64,000 nucleotides of DNA, from contig ONLD01000004.1 of assembly GCA_900318565.1 (NCBI GenBank), forward strand, positions 1 to 64,000, read 5' to 3'. This document shows positions 43,091 to 52,381 of the stretch, piece after piece. The DNA is from an uncultured Bacteroidales bacterium (lineage in GTDB: Bacteria; Bacteroidota; Bacteroidia; Bacteroidales; UBA932). The notes below the pieces were generated by a model. It made no database searches and was not told the DNA's origin. It saw only the letters and a list, made by a program, of their open reading frames with translations. A program made the translations under genes and the position numbers. Numbering within the stretch: the stretch's first letter is position 1; the number at the start of each line of letters is the position of its first letter.

Positions 43091-44047
43091 TTACAGGGTC
43101 TTTGCCTTCTCGAGGAAGTCGTGGACACGCTGAGTGTACTCCTGCGGATGCTTTGCATAGGAATTGGCGTGTACGGCGCCGGGAGCTATCCACAGCTCTT
43201 TATAGCCCTTGGTCTTGGCCTCGTAGTTCTTATAGACGTGACTGGTCGGAACGAAGTCGTCGGCATCGCCGTGGATGAAAAGCATAGGCCTCTCGCACTT
43301 TTCGAGCTGCTTTAAGGAAGAAGCCTCCCAGAAGCCCCAGCCGTATTTTTTCTTGGTCACGAGGCTTGCGCTCTGGAGCACATCCGGCGGGATAAAAGCG
43401 AAGCTCTGCTTGCGGTTGTTGTTGAACTGGGCCACGACGGAAGAATAGCCGCAGTCCTCGACGAATGCTCGCACGTACTCAGGCAGTTCCTCGCCGCTGG
43501 TCATCATCACGGTAGCAGCGCCCATAGAGACTCCGTGGAGCACCATAAACTTGTCGTGCCAAATGTTGTGGGCAACATCTATCCACTTGATGACATCCAG
43601 GCGGTCATTCCATCCCATCTGGGCGTGGTCGCCCTCGGAATAGCCGTGGTACTGGAGATCAGGGAAAAGGACGTTGTAGTTGAACTCGTCGCGGTACATA
43701 CGCACCAGATACAGGAACACGTAGTGGTTGTCACTGTAGCCGTGGACCACGATGGCGGTACCTTCGGCCGTTGCAGGATCGGCTGCGGGCACATAGCAGG
43801 CGTGCACCTTGAAATCCCTGTAGCCGACAATCGTGGTATCCTTCAGCAGGCCGATGGTCTTGAGGGAATCGTACCAGGCCGTACTGCCGGGGCAGAGGGA
43901 ATCGGCCTTGTGGCGCGTACGTTCGATGTCGGCCACGCCGTGGGGCTCGAAGTTCAGAGCGAACTTTGACATAAACTTACCGGCAAGGCATCCGCTTACT
44001 GTGAACGCAAGGAACACGAGGCCGGCAAAAGAAAGGAATCTTTTCAT
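43091..44047 (-). CDS. Alpha/beta hydrolase lipoprotein
   Basis: 318 residues. Lipoprotein signal ending FTVSGC. Core: AIVVHGYSDNHYVFLYLVRM (oxyanion region), LFPDLQYHGYSEG, the nucleophile elbow HGVSMGAATVMM (GxSxG), Asp in IHGDADDFVPTSHVYKNY and His in APGAVHANSY. The triad is intact. It is related to serine aminopeptidase/esterase-type hydrolases with a periplasm-facing or surface location; substrate unknown. Confidence 0.88.
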   Translation of the reverse strand: MKRFLSFAGLVFLAFTVSGCLAGKFMSKFALNFEPHGVADIERTRHKADSLCPGSTAWYDSLKTIGLLKDTTIVGYRDFKVHACYVPAADPATAEGTAIVVHGYSDNHYVFLYLVRMYRDEFNYNVLFPDLQYHGYSEGDHAQMGWNDRLDVIKWIDVAHNIWHDKFMVLHGVSMGAATVMMTSGEELPEYVRAFVEDCGYSSVVAQFNNNRKQSFAFIPPDVLQSASLVTKKKYGWGFWEASSLKQLEKCERPMLFIHGDADDFVPTSHVYKNYEAKTKGYKELWIAPGAVHANSYAKHPQEYTQRVHDFLEKAKTL

Positions 44048-44138
44048 AAAAGCAAGTGTTATTAATTATTTAGTGTAAGTAAAATGCTCAATGTTGAAAT
44101 AGCCTGTAAATATAGGAAATTCCTGTCTCAAGTGCAAC

Positions 44139-46235
44139 TCAATAAGATTCACCGACGTTTTTCAGGATGAAGGAATAGATGTCGGCCTGCTCCTCAAGTA
44201 CCTTCGCAAGCGGTTTTCCGCCGCCGTGACCGGCCTTCGTATCGATACGGATAAGCGCAGGCGCGGGGCCGGCCGCACATTCCTGCAGGCGCGCAGCAAA
44301 CTTGAACGAATGGGCGGGCACCACGCGGTCGTCGTGGTCGGCCGTGGTAACGAGCGTAGCCGGATAAGACACGCCGGGTTTCAGATTATGCAGAGGAGAG
44401 TAGCCCAGCAGGTACTCGAACATTTCCTTGCTGTCTTCGCTGGTGCCGTAATCCGGCGCCCAGTTCCAGCCGATGGTGAACTTATGGTAGCGCAGCATAT
44501 CCATCACGCCCACCTGAGGCACGGCAACTGCGAACAGGTCAGGGCGCTGCGTCATACAAGCCCCGACGAGCAAACCGCCGTTGGAGCCGCCCACGATGGC
44601 GAGCTTGCTGCTGGAAGTCCAGCCCTCGGAAATCAGGTATTCGGCAGCGGCGATGAAGTCGTCGAAGACGTTCTGCTTGTGCATCTTGGTGCCGGCCTGA
44701 TGCCACTCCTCGCCATACTCGCTGCCCCCGCGCAGATTTACCTGGGCGTAGATGCCGCCGTGCTCCAGGAAAGGCACCCTTGTGGCGGAGAATGAAGGCG
44801 GCAGGGAAATGTTGAAGCCGCCGTAACCATAGAGGTACACCGGGTTGGAGCCGTCCTGCCTGAGTCCTTTCTTGAAAGTAATGAACATAGGCACGCGGGT
44901 GCCGTCCTTGCTCGTGAAGAACAACTGCCGGGTCTCGAAATCGGAAAGGTCGAAATGCGTAGCCGGCTCCCTGTACACGCGGCTCTCAAGCGTCTGCAGA
45001 TCGAAGCTGTAGATGCTGCCGGGCGTCGTGAAGGAAGAGTAGGAATAGTAGCACCAGGGCTCGCCCTTCCTGGCCACGAACGATGCGCTGCCCACGCCGG
45101 GGAGCGCTACGGGACGGCGGTCGCTGCCGTCAAGGCCGCATAGATATGCGTGCGTAGAAGCATCTTCCTGGTAGCAGAGAATCAACTTGTCACCAGCGAA
45201 CGTCACATCCTCCAGCACGCAGTCGCGCTCGGGCACCACGTCCTTCCATCCCTCGCAGCGGGGATTCTTCAGGCTAGCCTTGACGAGGCGGTTCATAGGG
45301 GCTCCGTAGTTGGTGAAGATGTAAATCGTCTCGCCGTCCGTCTCGGCCACGGACACTTCGCTCTTCATATCCGCGGTCATCAGCACGAAGGGAGAATCGC
45401 GGAGCAAATCCTTGACATACAAGTTGTTGCCTGCATCAGCCCCGCTCTCGTAAAGGAAAGCCATCGTCTCTTCCTCGTTGACGCTCAGGGTATAGAAGCG
45501 CAGGGGTTCAGCCGGATTGCTGTAGAACAGGGTATCTTCACTCTGCGGCGTACCTATCTTGTGGTAGTACACTTTGTGGCCTTCATTCTTGACGCTGTAG
45601 GCTCCCACGCCCTCAGCGGGAGCATCGTAGGCGCTGTAGAAGAAGCCGTCTCCCTTCCAGGCGGCCCCGGAGAACTTCGCCCATTCGATATGGTCCGGGA
45701 GCAGTTCGCGGGTGGCGGTATCCATCACGTAGAACTCCTGCCAGTCGCTGCCGCTGCGGGAGATGCAGTAGGCCGCATACTTGCAGTCGTGGCTGAAATA
45801 CACGCCCTTGAGGGCCACGGTGCCGTCTTCGCTGAGGGTGTTGGGGTCCAGGAACACGCGCGGCTCCCCTTCCGGAGAATCCTGCTCATAGAGCACGCTC
45901 TGGTTTTGCAGGCCGCCGTTCTTATAAAAATACCATTTGCCGTTGGAGCGGCGCACGGGAGCGCCCATCTTCTCATAGTCACTGACCTCCTTGAGGCGCT
46001 CCAGCAACTTGGCGCGGAACGGAATATGTCCAAGGTAGTACGAAGTCGCACGGTTCTGGGCTTCGACCCAGGCCGCAGTCTCGTCGGAACGGTCATCTTC
46101 CAGCCAGCGGTAAGGGTCGGCCACCTCGGTGCCGAAATAGTTGTCGGTAGTGGCGTCCTTGCGGGTCTGGGGAGGCTGCGGGGCGCAGGAGAGAACGGTC
46201 AGAGCACACATTGCTGCAGGGAACAGAGCTTTCAT
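44139..46235 (-). CDS. Prolyl oligopeptidase (S9A)
   Basis: 698 residues from ATG 46235. Lipoprotein signal MKALFPAAMCALTVLSC. N-terminal seven-bladed propeller region (DNYFGTEVADPYRWLEDDRS, FSHDCKYAAYCISRSGSDWQ) and a C-terminal hydrolase with GGSNGGLLVGACMTQRPDLF (Ser), TADHDDRVVPAHSFK (Asp) and KAGHGGGKP (His). It cleaves after proline in short peptides, here in the periplasm or at a membrane. It starts 1 bp after the GNAT gene's stop. Confidence 0.94.
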   Translation of the reverse strand: MKALFPAAMCALTVLSCAPQPPQTRKDATTDNYFGTEVADPYRWLEDDRSDETAAWVEAQNRATSYYLGHIPFRAKLLERLKEVSDYEKMGAPVRRSNGKWYFYKNGGLQNQSVLYEQDSPEGEPRVFLDPNTLSEDGTVALKGVYFSHDCKYAAYCISRSGSDWQEFYVMDTATRELLPDHIEWAKFSGAAWKGDGFFYSAYDAPAEGVGAYSVKNEGHKVYYHKIGTPQSEDTLFYSNPAEPLRFYTLSVNEEETMAFLYESGADAGNNLYVKDLLRDSPFVLMTADMKSEVSVAETDGETIYIFTNYGAPMNRLVKASLKNPRCEGWKDVVPERDCVLEDVTFAGDKLILCYQEDASTHAYLCGLDGSDRRPVALPGVGSASFVARKGEPWCYYSYSSFTTPGSIYSFDLQTLESRVYREPATHFDLSDFETRQLFFTSKDGTRVPMFITFKKGLRQDGSNPVYLYGYGGFNISLPPSFSATRVPFLEHGGIYAQVNLRGGSEYGEEWHQAGTKMHKQNVFDDFIAAAEYLISEGWTSSSKLAIVGGSNGGLLVGACMTQRPDLFAVAVPQVGVMDMLRYHKFTIGWNWAPDYGTSEDSKEMFEYLLGYSPLHNLKPGVSYPATLVTTADHDDRVVPAHSFKFAARLQECAAGPAPALIRIDTKAGHGGGKPLAKVLEEQADIYSFILKNVGESY

Positions 46236-46236
46236 A

Positions 46237-47358
46237 TTATATTTCTTTGATATAGCTGCGACGTCGCATATAAGGCTCCATCTCGTAGTACTTGCCAAAC
46301 ATCGAGAGAGCCTTTACGTTGGTCTCCAGCTGGGGATTGGTAATCATCTTGCGTATTCCGTACTTCATAGCTATAAGCTGCATATCCTTGAGAATCATCA
46401 CATTGGCGCCGTTGCCCTGATGCTCTGGAGCCGCGCCCACTATCATAGCCTCCACAATATTGTTGTGGTACAGCGCGTGGAGCACACGTATCCAGCCGAA
46501 GGGGAACAGCCGGCCGCGGACTTTCTGTATGGCACGGGCGATGGAGGGCACAGTGATGGCGAAACCGACCACCTTTTCGTCCTTGTCCAGAATCATACAG
46601 ATGAAGTCTTTGTTCACGAGAGGAAAATACTGATTGATATAGTCGGTTATCTCCCTGTCGGAGAGCGGTGCGAACTCATAGAGATTGGTAAAGGCGGCAT
46701 TAAGCACGTGGAAAAGTTCTTCCGCCTTGGACTGGAGCTCTGCCCGGTTCTTGGGACGGAAAATATGCAGCCCGTAACGCTGTTCCACCACCTCGGCAAG
46801 GCGGAAGAACTCCGGCGGCTCGGGAGGAAGCGTCACAAGGCGCTGTATCCAGTCCGTGTCTTTACGGAATCCGCAGGCTTCCAAGTGCTTGCCGTAATAG
46901 GGATAATTATAGATACACGTAAACGGAGAAAGGTTCTCAAACCCCTCGACCAGAAGCCCTTCCCTGTCCATATCGGTGAATCCGAGCGGCCCTTTGATCG
47001 TATCCATCCCCCTCTGACGCCCCCAATCTGCTACGGCTCCTACGAGGGCGCTGCACACTTCCACGCTGTCGATGAAGTCTATCCAGCCGAAGCGCACGGT
47101 CCTGGCGTTCCAGCGCTCATTGGACTTTGGATTTATAATGGCGGCTACACGGCCCACGATCGTGCCGTTTTCATCTTTGGCAAGGAAACAATCGTACTGG
47201 CAATACTCCAAAGATGGATTGGCCGGACTGAAGGTCTTCATCTCATCCGATACGAACGCGGGCACCCAATTCGGATTCCCTTTATATAGCTTTTCCGGAA
47301 AAAGAACGAAACGCCTCAACTGGCGACGGTTCTTCACAGTTTCAATTGTTATCTTCAT
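46237..47358 (-). CDS. GNAT-fold N-acetyltransferase-like protein
   Basis: 373 residues from ATG 47358 (an upstream TTG is ignored). The start MKITIETVKNRRQLRRFVLF, LYKGNPNWVPAF and FLAKDENGTIVGRVAAIINP match a Bacteroidota family of large, two-lobed GNAT-like proteins; the second lobe has VGAAPEHQGNGANVMILKDM, a Q/RxxGxG/A-type acyl-CoA loop. The acceptor is unknown. It may be co-transcribed with the prolyl oligopeptidase 1 bp downstream. A -7 box TATCTTTG lies at 47385-47378. Confidence 0.75.
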   Translation of the reverse strand: MKITIETVKNRRQLRRFVLFPEKLYKGNPNWVPAFVSDEMKTFSPANPSLEYCQYDCFLAKDENGTIVGRVAAIINPKSNERWNARTVRFGWIDFIDSVEVCSALVGAVADWGRQRGMDTIKGPLGFTDMDREGLLVEGFENLSPFTCIYNYPYYGKHLEACGFRKDTDWIQRLVTLPPEPPEFFRLAEVVEQRYGLHIFRPKNRAELQSKAEELFHVLNAAFTNLYEFAPLSDREITDYINQYFPLVNKDFICMILDKDEKVVGFAITVPSIARAIQKVRGRLFPFGWIRVLHALYHNNIVEAMIVGAAPEHQGNGANVMILKDMQLIAMKYGIRKMITNPQLETNVKALSMFGKYYEMEPYMRRRSYIKEI

Positions 47359-47377
47359 CACGATTCTGTTTATCAAA

Positions 47378-47385
47378 CAAAGATA
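47378..47385 (-). promoter_or_regulatory. -7 box of the GNAT gene
   Basis: TATCTTTG on the minus strand 19 nt before the ATG, just after the DUF2207 gene ends. The nearest TTG upstream is at a 16-bp spacing, shorter than usual. Confidence 0.45.
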
Positions 47386-47400
47386 ACAATTTATTTTGTA

Positions 47401-49104
47401 TCAACGGCTGCCGCCGCCGTGGCCGCCGCCGGAAAAGCCTCCGCCGCCTCCAATGGAAGAACGTCCGCCAAAACCGCCGGAAGAGCCTCCGGACCTCTCC
47501 GCATCTTCACTCTGCGCCACCCGGGAGGCATCTTTTGACAGCGCGGTCCAAGTGTGGACAAACGAAGACATCTCTCCACGAGGCACTCCAAGCCGCTCGG
47601 AATAGTCGGCAAACTCATCGGGATAAAGCTTCGCAAGCCCTTCCTGCACCTTGTCTGCTATACCGAAAAGCTGGGCGAACACCAGATACTCACCCCACAG
47701 GTTCACTTCAGGAGCCTCCTTCTCGGACGCTATGGTAAAATCGGAGAGGAAATTCTTGAACTGCAGCAGCTTGGCCGCTTCCGCCCGTCCTTCCTCGTTC
47801 AGATCCAACGACCCCTTCTTAACAATCCAGGGCGAGAGGGCCTCCTTGCCGGCGGCAATAACCTTGTCGGGCCACTTAAGTACGGCCTTGTAATGCACTT
47901 TAGACCACTTTGAGAACTCATCTTTTTCGAGCAGACGGTTCTTCCCGGCAGCTTCCAGGGCCATATTGTACAGAGCCTCTTCGCAGCTGATTCCGAATGC
48001 GGGCTTTTCTTCGGGGAACTGAAGGTTGAAATGCCCCTGCCCGTCTTTCTCGACCGTAACAAGCCCGTCCTTTATCCACTTCAGGAAATAGGCGCCGATG
48101 GCCCTCTCGGAAGGTACCACGTGCAGCAGAAGCCTCTCTCCTTCAAAGAGAAGGGCGGCAGCCTCGGGGATGCTGCCGTCGAAAGGCGGCTCCCTGTACC
48201 AGCCATTGAGCTTGGAACTGCCGAAAGTCTTTGGAGACCATATCCGGCCCAGGACGCGGAGGACTATATCCCTGACGACAAGAAATACAAAACCGACGCC
48301 AAGAAGAGCAAACAGTCCGATAAACAGGAAACCTACAGCTATCAGCAGCCAGTCATAAAACGATTTGGAAGAGCCTTTACCGGAATAAGAACTGCCTTTG
48401 AACGCCTTCTTCTGCATCTTTTCGAACTTGATGTCCCTGCTGCGCTCCGGGGCGAACAGCCCCTTGTCGAAACGCATCATCGCAATCAGGCTGTTATCAT
48501 AGGTCATAGGGGTATCCGTCTCGAAATAGATGTCTCCCGTTTCGGTCATTTTCGACTCGCCGGAGCAGCCGAAAAACCAGAAACGGGTATTCTCCTGCGA
48601 AAGAGGCTCGCCGGAAATCTTGCTGAAGAGGATTGAGGCTCTCCCGACAGGACTCGGCTGTCTGTCGTTGATGAACATAAAGTTGAAAGCGTCGTAATCC
48701 TCCAGGGACCGCACGACGCCCTTTACCGCAAACCGGACAGTCCAGACGTGATGCCCGAATCCGCCTTGTCCCCAGCACAGTTCTACGCCGTTCCGGCCCT
48801 TGTCCACTATCCCGCAGCGCCCTTCTTTCTGGACGGCCGAACGGGATGAGTCCCAGCCTCGTCCGTCGCTTTCGAACTCTTTCTCCCCCTCGGAAACACG
48901 CAGGTCGAAGACATCCTCCCCGTCAAGATTCTCTATCGGCACATACCATTCGGTGCCGCTGTCCACCGTCACGTCCCAGCGCTGGGTAATGTACAGAGTA
49001 CCGTCCTCACCAAGCCCGACGCCGATATCTATCGAGTGTATCGTCTGTGCGTTTATCGCGGCTGAGCCCAGCAGCACTGCCGCCAAGAGAAAAAGCCTTT
49101 TCAT
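47401..49104 (-). CDS. DUF2207 domain membrane protein with Gly-rich tail
   Basis: 567 residues. Signal peptide MKRLFLLAAVLLGSAAINAQ, an extracytoplasmic beta domain with the DUF2207 start IHSIDIGVGLGEDGTLYITQ, then a transmembrane segment (about 255-285, LLIAVGFLFIGLFALLGVGF), a large cytoplasmic domain (PPFDGSIPEAAALLFEGERL, FLKWIKDGLVTVEKDG) and a Gly/Ser-rich end (GGGGFSGGGHGGGSR), all usual for the family. Role unknown. Its start overlaps the beta-mannosidase stop by ATGA. Confidence 0.85.
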   Translation of the reverse strand: MKRLFLLAAVLLGSAAINAQTIHSIDIGVGLGEDGTLYITQRWDVTVDSGTEWYVPIENLDGEDVFDLRVSEGEKEFESDGRGWDSSRSAVQKEGRCGIVDKGRNGVELCWGQGGFGHHVWTVRFAVKGVVRSLEDYDAFNFMFINDRQPSPVGRASILFSKISGEPLSQENTRFWFFGCSGESKMTETGDIYFETDTPMTYDNSLIAMMRFDKGLFAPERSRDIKFEKMQKKAFKGSSYSGKGSSKSFYDWLLIAVGFLFIGLFALLGVGFVFLVVRDIVLRVLGRIWSPKTFGSSKLNGWYREPPFDGSIPEAAALLFEGERLLLHVVPSERAIGAYFLKWIKDGLVTVEKDGQGHFNLQFPEEKPAFGISCEEALYNMALEAAGKNRLLEKDEFSKWSKVHYKAVLKWPDKVIAAGKEALSPWIVKKGSLDLNEEGRAEAAKLLQFKNFLSDFTIASEKEAPEVNLWGEYLVFAQLFGIADKVQEGLAKLYPDEFADYSERLGVPRGEMSSFVHTWTALSKDASRVAQSEDAERSGGSSGGFGGRSSIGGGGGFSGGGHGGGSR

Positions 49105-51692
49105 ATCTTTTGTATTTGCCTGATTTCCAGAGCTTTCTTGAATTCGTCCAAATCCATATCGCTTTCCACCCGCACGGTCCGCGAAGAACCGGCAGGAAGG
49201 TCGAAATAATTGTCGGAGAAATTACGGGCGCAGCAGGCGCCGGGCAGCGCACGGCCGTCGGGAGAGGTCCGCAGAAGCGCTCCGCGCAGATTAAGATACA
49301 CGCCCTTTGCAAAATAGTCCGTACCCACCGTGACTTCGTAACCCCCTTCGCACTGGCGCACCGACACGGCAAGGGCGCTCTTCGGCAGTTTCGCCTCGCG
49401 CACGGAAGTCAGCATACGCAGGTTCTCATAAGTCTTGCCGGCGGAATCCGTAAACACCATCCGCACATACAGCAGCTCGGGATCGGCCCCAAGATGCGAC
49501 AGCAAGTAGGAGCCCACGCGCGCAGAGCCGTTGGCCCCGACCTTCACCTTGGAGCCTGCGTGCAGCACGCAGCGGCCTGAATAATCCTCGAAGTACACAT
49601 CCAGCCGCCCCTGGACAGGGTCAGTGCGATCCGAGACGAGCCACACTTCAACTCTGTCGTCGAGCACCGCCGCGCTGGGAAGCACGTCCCTGAAAGCGTC
49701 ACGCAGGTAATAGTGGAGCGGCTTCCAGGTACCGTACCAGTCACGGCTCGACCAGGAAGCCACCGGCCAGCAGTCGTTGATCTGCCACACCAAACTCCCC
49801 CAGCACAGCGGCTTGTCGCGACGGTGCGACTCCACCGCCCGCCGGATAATGTCTCCCTGCGCTATCTGGCTGAGGTACACCTTCTCCTCGAAGCTGTCAG
49901 GCAGGTAGTACTCGTCTATGAGCTTGTTCATCATACGCTGGTTGGCGAGGGTGCCGCCGCGCTGGTGGAACATCATCATTTCGGAGCCTTCGTCCCAGTC
50001 GGCAGCGTCAGGGGCAAACTGGCGTATCGTCTCCACGCCTGCAAACGACTGGAAGCCGTATTCACTGTAGAAGCGGCTGTGGTGCCGCTCGAACTCGAGG
50101 CTCGAAACTCTTTGGCCCCAGGGCGTCCAATAGTGGCAGTCGCCCATCATAGGGTCCATATTCCGGCTCCCTTCCGGGCTCCAGGGCGAGGTAGGCGAAT
50201 AAGCGGTGCCGGGGCTCAGCCTCTCCACCACCGACGGGAGGTCCCGGTAGTACTGCTGATTGTACTGCTCCTGCGCCACCTTGTCGAAAGGAACGCCCTG
50301 CTGGGCTCCCCAGCCGTACCACATCTCGCTGCATTCATTGTTGCCGCACCAGAGAGCGATGCAGGGATGATTGCGGAGACGCCGCACGTTTTCTTCCGCC
50401 TCCAGCAGCACGCTGCGACGGAACTCCCCTTCGTAAGGATAGATGCTGCAGCTGAACATAAAGTCCTGCCACACAAGGATTCCCGTCTCGTCGCACAGCC
50501 GGTAGAACAATTCGTCTTCATAGACTCCCCCGCCCCACACACGGAGCATATTCATCCCGGCCGCGGCGGCATCTCCCACCACGCGGGCGTACTCCTCAGG
50601 GCCTACCCGCGGGAGGAAAACATCGTTGGGGATATAGTTGGCGCCTTTCATAAACACGGGCTCGCCGTTGACAATAAACCTGAAGCTGCGGCCGCAGGCG
50701 TCGTCATTGCGCTCAAGTTCTATGGTGCGCACGCCCACCTTGTCGCGGCGGCTGTCAATTTCCCGCCCGTCCGATACGAGGGAGGCCGTAAACTCATATA
50801 GATACTGCTCCCCGAGGCCGGCAGGCTGCCAGAGCCTGGGGCGGCGGATTTTAAGCTCCGCCCGTACCAGGTTCCCGCCTTCGGCAAGGTCCTGCCTCAC
50901 GCTCACTTCCGGCACTCCGGGGGCGCTGAAGCGCAGCACCGCGCCGGGAATGGGCTCCAGGGCATCCACGCCGGCTTCTATGCTGAGTATCGCCCAGTCA
51001 GAGTCCGCCTTCAGCGTGCGATAGAATACGTCGCTGATGCGGGCATCTCCGCTGCCCTCGAGACGCACGTCCCGCCAGATTCCCGAAGTCACGATACGCG
51101 GGCCCCAGTCCCAGCCGTAATGATAGCCGGCCTTGCGGGCGAAAATGCTAATGCAGCGGTCCAGGAGGCCGCCGTTGCGGCTCTGGTCGTTGCCCGGATC
51201 GTAATGTACGGGGTAGGCTTCCCACTTCGGCATATCCACCTTGACGGGAGAGTGGAAGAGGACCTCCAGCCGGTTGCCTGCCGGCTGCAGCAAGCTGTCC
51301 ACGCGAACCCGCCAGCGACGGAACATATTGTCCGAGACAAGAATCTTGCGCCCGTTCAGGGTCACGTCCGCATAGGTATCGAGCCCGTCGAAGCAAAGCT
51401 CCACGCGGCGGCACTTCAGCAAAGCGGTATCCACATCGAAGCTGCGGCGGTACACCCAGTCTTCCTTATCTATCCACTGCACCGCCCTCTCGCCGAAGCC
51501 GATGAACGGGTCGCCGATCACCCCGGCGGCCATAAGGTCGGTGTGGACGGTACCCGGCACGGTGGCGGGATACCAGCCGAAGCCGCGTGCCTGCCGCACT
51601 TCCCAGCGGCCGGCAAGACTCTGATTCCGGGCTGAAAGCGTGCCGCACAGCAAGACGGCGAGCACGGTTAAAAGTCTAGTCTTATTGGTCAT
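49101..51692 (-). CDS. Beta-mannosidase, glycoside hydrolase family 2
   Basis: 863 residues from ATG 51692. Signal peptide ending CGTLSARNQ. Sugar-binding N-terminal sandwich (WYPATVPGTVHTDLMAAGVI, DWVYRRSFDVD), Ig-like middle, and TIM barrel with FIVNGEPVFMKGANYIPND, RVWGGGVYEDELFYRLCDE, acid/base Glu in LWCGNNECSEMWYGW and nucleophile Glu in RFYSEYGFQSF, then WGSLVWQINDCWPVASW. The WQ-containing VWQINDCWP and the GTVHTDL start are typical of the beta-mannosidase branch. Exported, so it trims terminal beta-mannose from N-glycans or mannans. Coupled to the DUF2207 gene. Confidence 0.92.
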   Translation of the reverse strand: MTNKTRLLTVLAVLLCGTLSARNQSLAGRWEVRQARGFGWYPATVPGTVHTDLMAAGVIGDPFIGFGERAVQWIDKEDWVYRRSFDVDTALLKCRRVELCFDGLDTYADVTLNGRKILVSDNMFRRWRVRVDSLLQPAGNRLEVLFHSPVKVDMPKWEAYPVHYDPGNDQSRNGGLLDRCISIFARKAGYHYGWDWGPRIVTSGIWRDVRLEGSGDARISDVFYRTLKADSDWAILSIEAGVDALEPIPGAVLRFSAPGVPEVSVRQDLAEGGNLVRAELKIRRPRLWQPAGLGEQYLYEFTASLVSDGREIDSRRDKVGVRTIELERNDDACGRSFRFIVNGEPVFMKGANYIPNDVFLPRVGPEEYARVVGDAAAAGMNMLRVWGGGVYEDELFYRLCDETGILVWQDFMFSCSIYPYEGEFRRSVLLEAEENVRRLRNHPCIALWCGNNECSEMWYGWGAQQGVPFDKVAQEQYNQQYYRDLPSVVERLSPGTAYSPTSPWSPEGSRNMDPMMGDCHYWTPWGQRVSSLEFERHHSRFYSEYGFQSFAGVETIRQFAPDAADWDEGSEMMMFHQRGGTLANQRMMNKLIDEYYLPDSFEEKVYLSQIAQGDIIRRAVESHRRDKPLCWGSLVWQINDCWPVASWSSRDWYGTWKPLHYYLRDAFRDVLPSAAVLDDRVEVWLVSDRTDPVQGRLDVYFEDYSGRCVLHAGSKVKVGANGSARVGSYLLSHLGADPELLYVRMVFTDSAGKTYENLRMLTSVREAKLPKSALAVSVRQCEGGYEVTVGTDYFAKGVYLNLRGALLRTSPDGRALPGACCARNFSDNYFDLPAGSSRTVRVESDMDLDEFKKALEIRQIQKI

Positions 51693-51743
51693 AACGACCA
51701 CTAATATAAGACTTTTCTACGAAAAAACTATTTTGGATACTTA

Positions 51744-52310
51744 CTAAAACGCCCAGCTGACGGCGAAATAATAATAAGGCGCTCCGGAGCCGAGAGAAGA
51801 GAATGGATAATGCAGGTCGTGGAAATGTCCGGCCGTCAGGCGCAAGTGGTCATAAATCTCGAAGCCGGCGCGCAAATACAGGTCAGCGCTCCAGTAGTTG
51901 TGGGCGTAGATGGAGTGAGACATAGTGGCGTGGCGGTACTGAGCGCCGCCGCCTATTCCCACGAAAGGAGCGAAAACGCCGAACTTGCCGAGCTTGTACT
52001 CGAATACGATATTGGCCGTATGATACCTCGTATTGATTGAATATGACGGGGTCTCGTCCACGGACGTGACGACAGGCTCGCCCTTGTGGTTGGGCACGAA
52101 GCTGTAGATAAGGCCGAGGCCGATTCTTTCCGTAAAGTTATACCGGTATTCGCCAATAAAAGTCGCGGTGCCTTTTTCCTTTGTCGAAAGTTCGCCCCCA
52201 AGGAGTTCGCCCGGGGCGGCATATCCGATGCCGGCCTCGAAATGGTGCTTTCCCTGCGCTGCCATTCCGAGCGGGAGAAGCACGAAAAGAACTAAGAGAA
52301 TCTTTTTCAT
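51744..52310 (-). CDS. Outer-membrane beta-barrel protein (OmpW/OmpX-like size)
   Basis: 188 residues. Signal peptide MKKILLVLFVLLPLGMAAQ, then eight or so amphipathic strands (HHFEAGIGYAAPG, TATFIGEYRYNFTERIGLGL, ANIVFEYKLGKFGVFAPFVG, DLYLRAGFEIYDHLRLTAGH) ending YYYFAVSWAF with a terminal Phe. A small monomeric barrel of unknown role. -7 box TATCTTTG at 52325-52318, about eight bases from the ATG, gives a very short leader. Confidence 0.8.
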   Translation of the reverse strand: MKKILLVLFVLLPLGMAAQGKHHFEAGIGYAAPGELLGGELSTKEKGTATFIGEYRYNFTERIGLGLIYSFVPNHKGEPVVTSVDETPSYSINTRYHTANIVFEYKLGKFGVFAPFVGIGGGAQYRHATMSHSIYAHNYWSADLYLRAGFEIYDHLRLTAGHFHDLHYPFSSLGSGAPYYYFAVSWAF

Positions 52311-52317
52311 AACGAGG

Positions 52318-52360
52318 CAAAGATAATTATTCCCCGGTAATAAAAAAAACGATATATTTG
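52318..52360. promoter_or_regulatory. Divergent -7 boxes (OMP / aminotransferase)
   Basis: Minus strand TATCTTTG (52325-52318) for the barrel gene; plus strand TATATTTG (52353-52360) for the aminotransferase, whose leader also carries AAGGAG about 7 nt before ATG 52382, a Shine-Dalgarno that is unusual here. Confidence 0.5.
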
Positions 52361-52381
52361 TCTTTTCAAGGAGAAGTGATT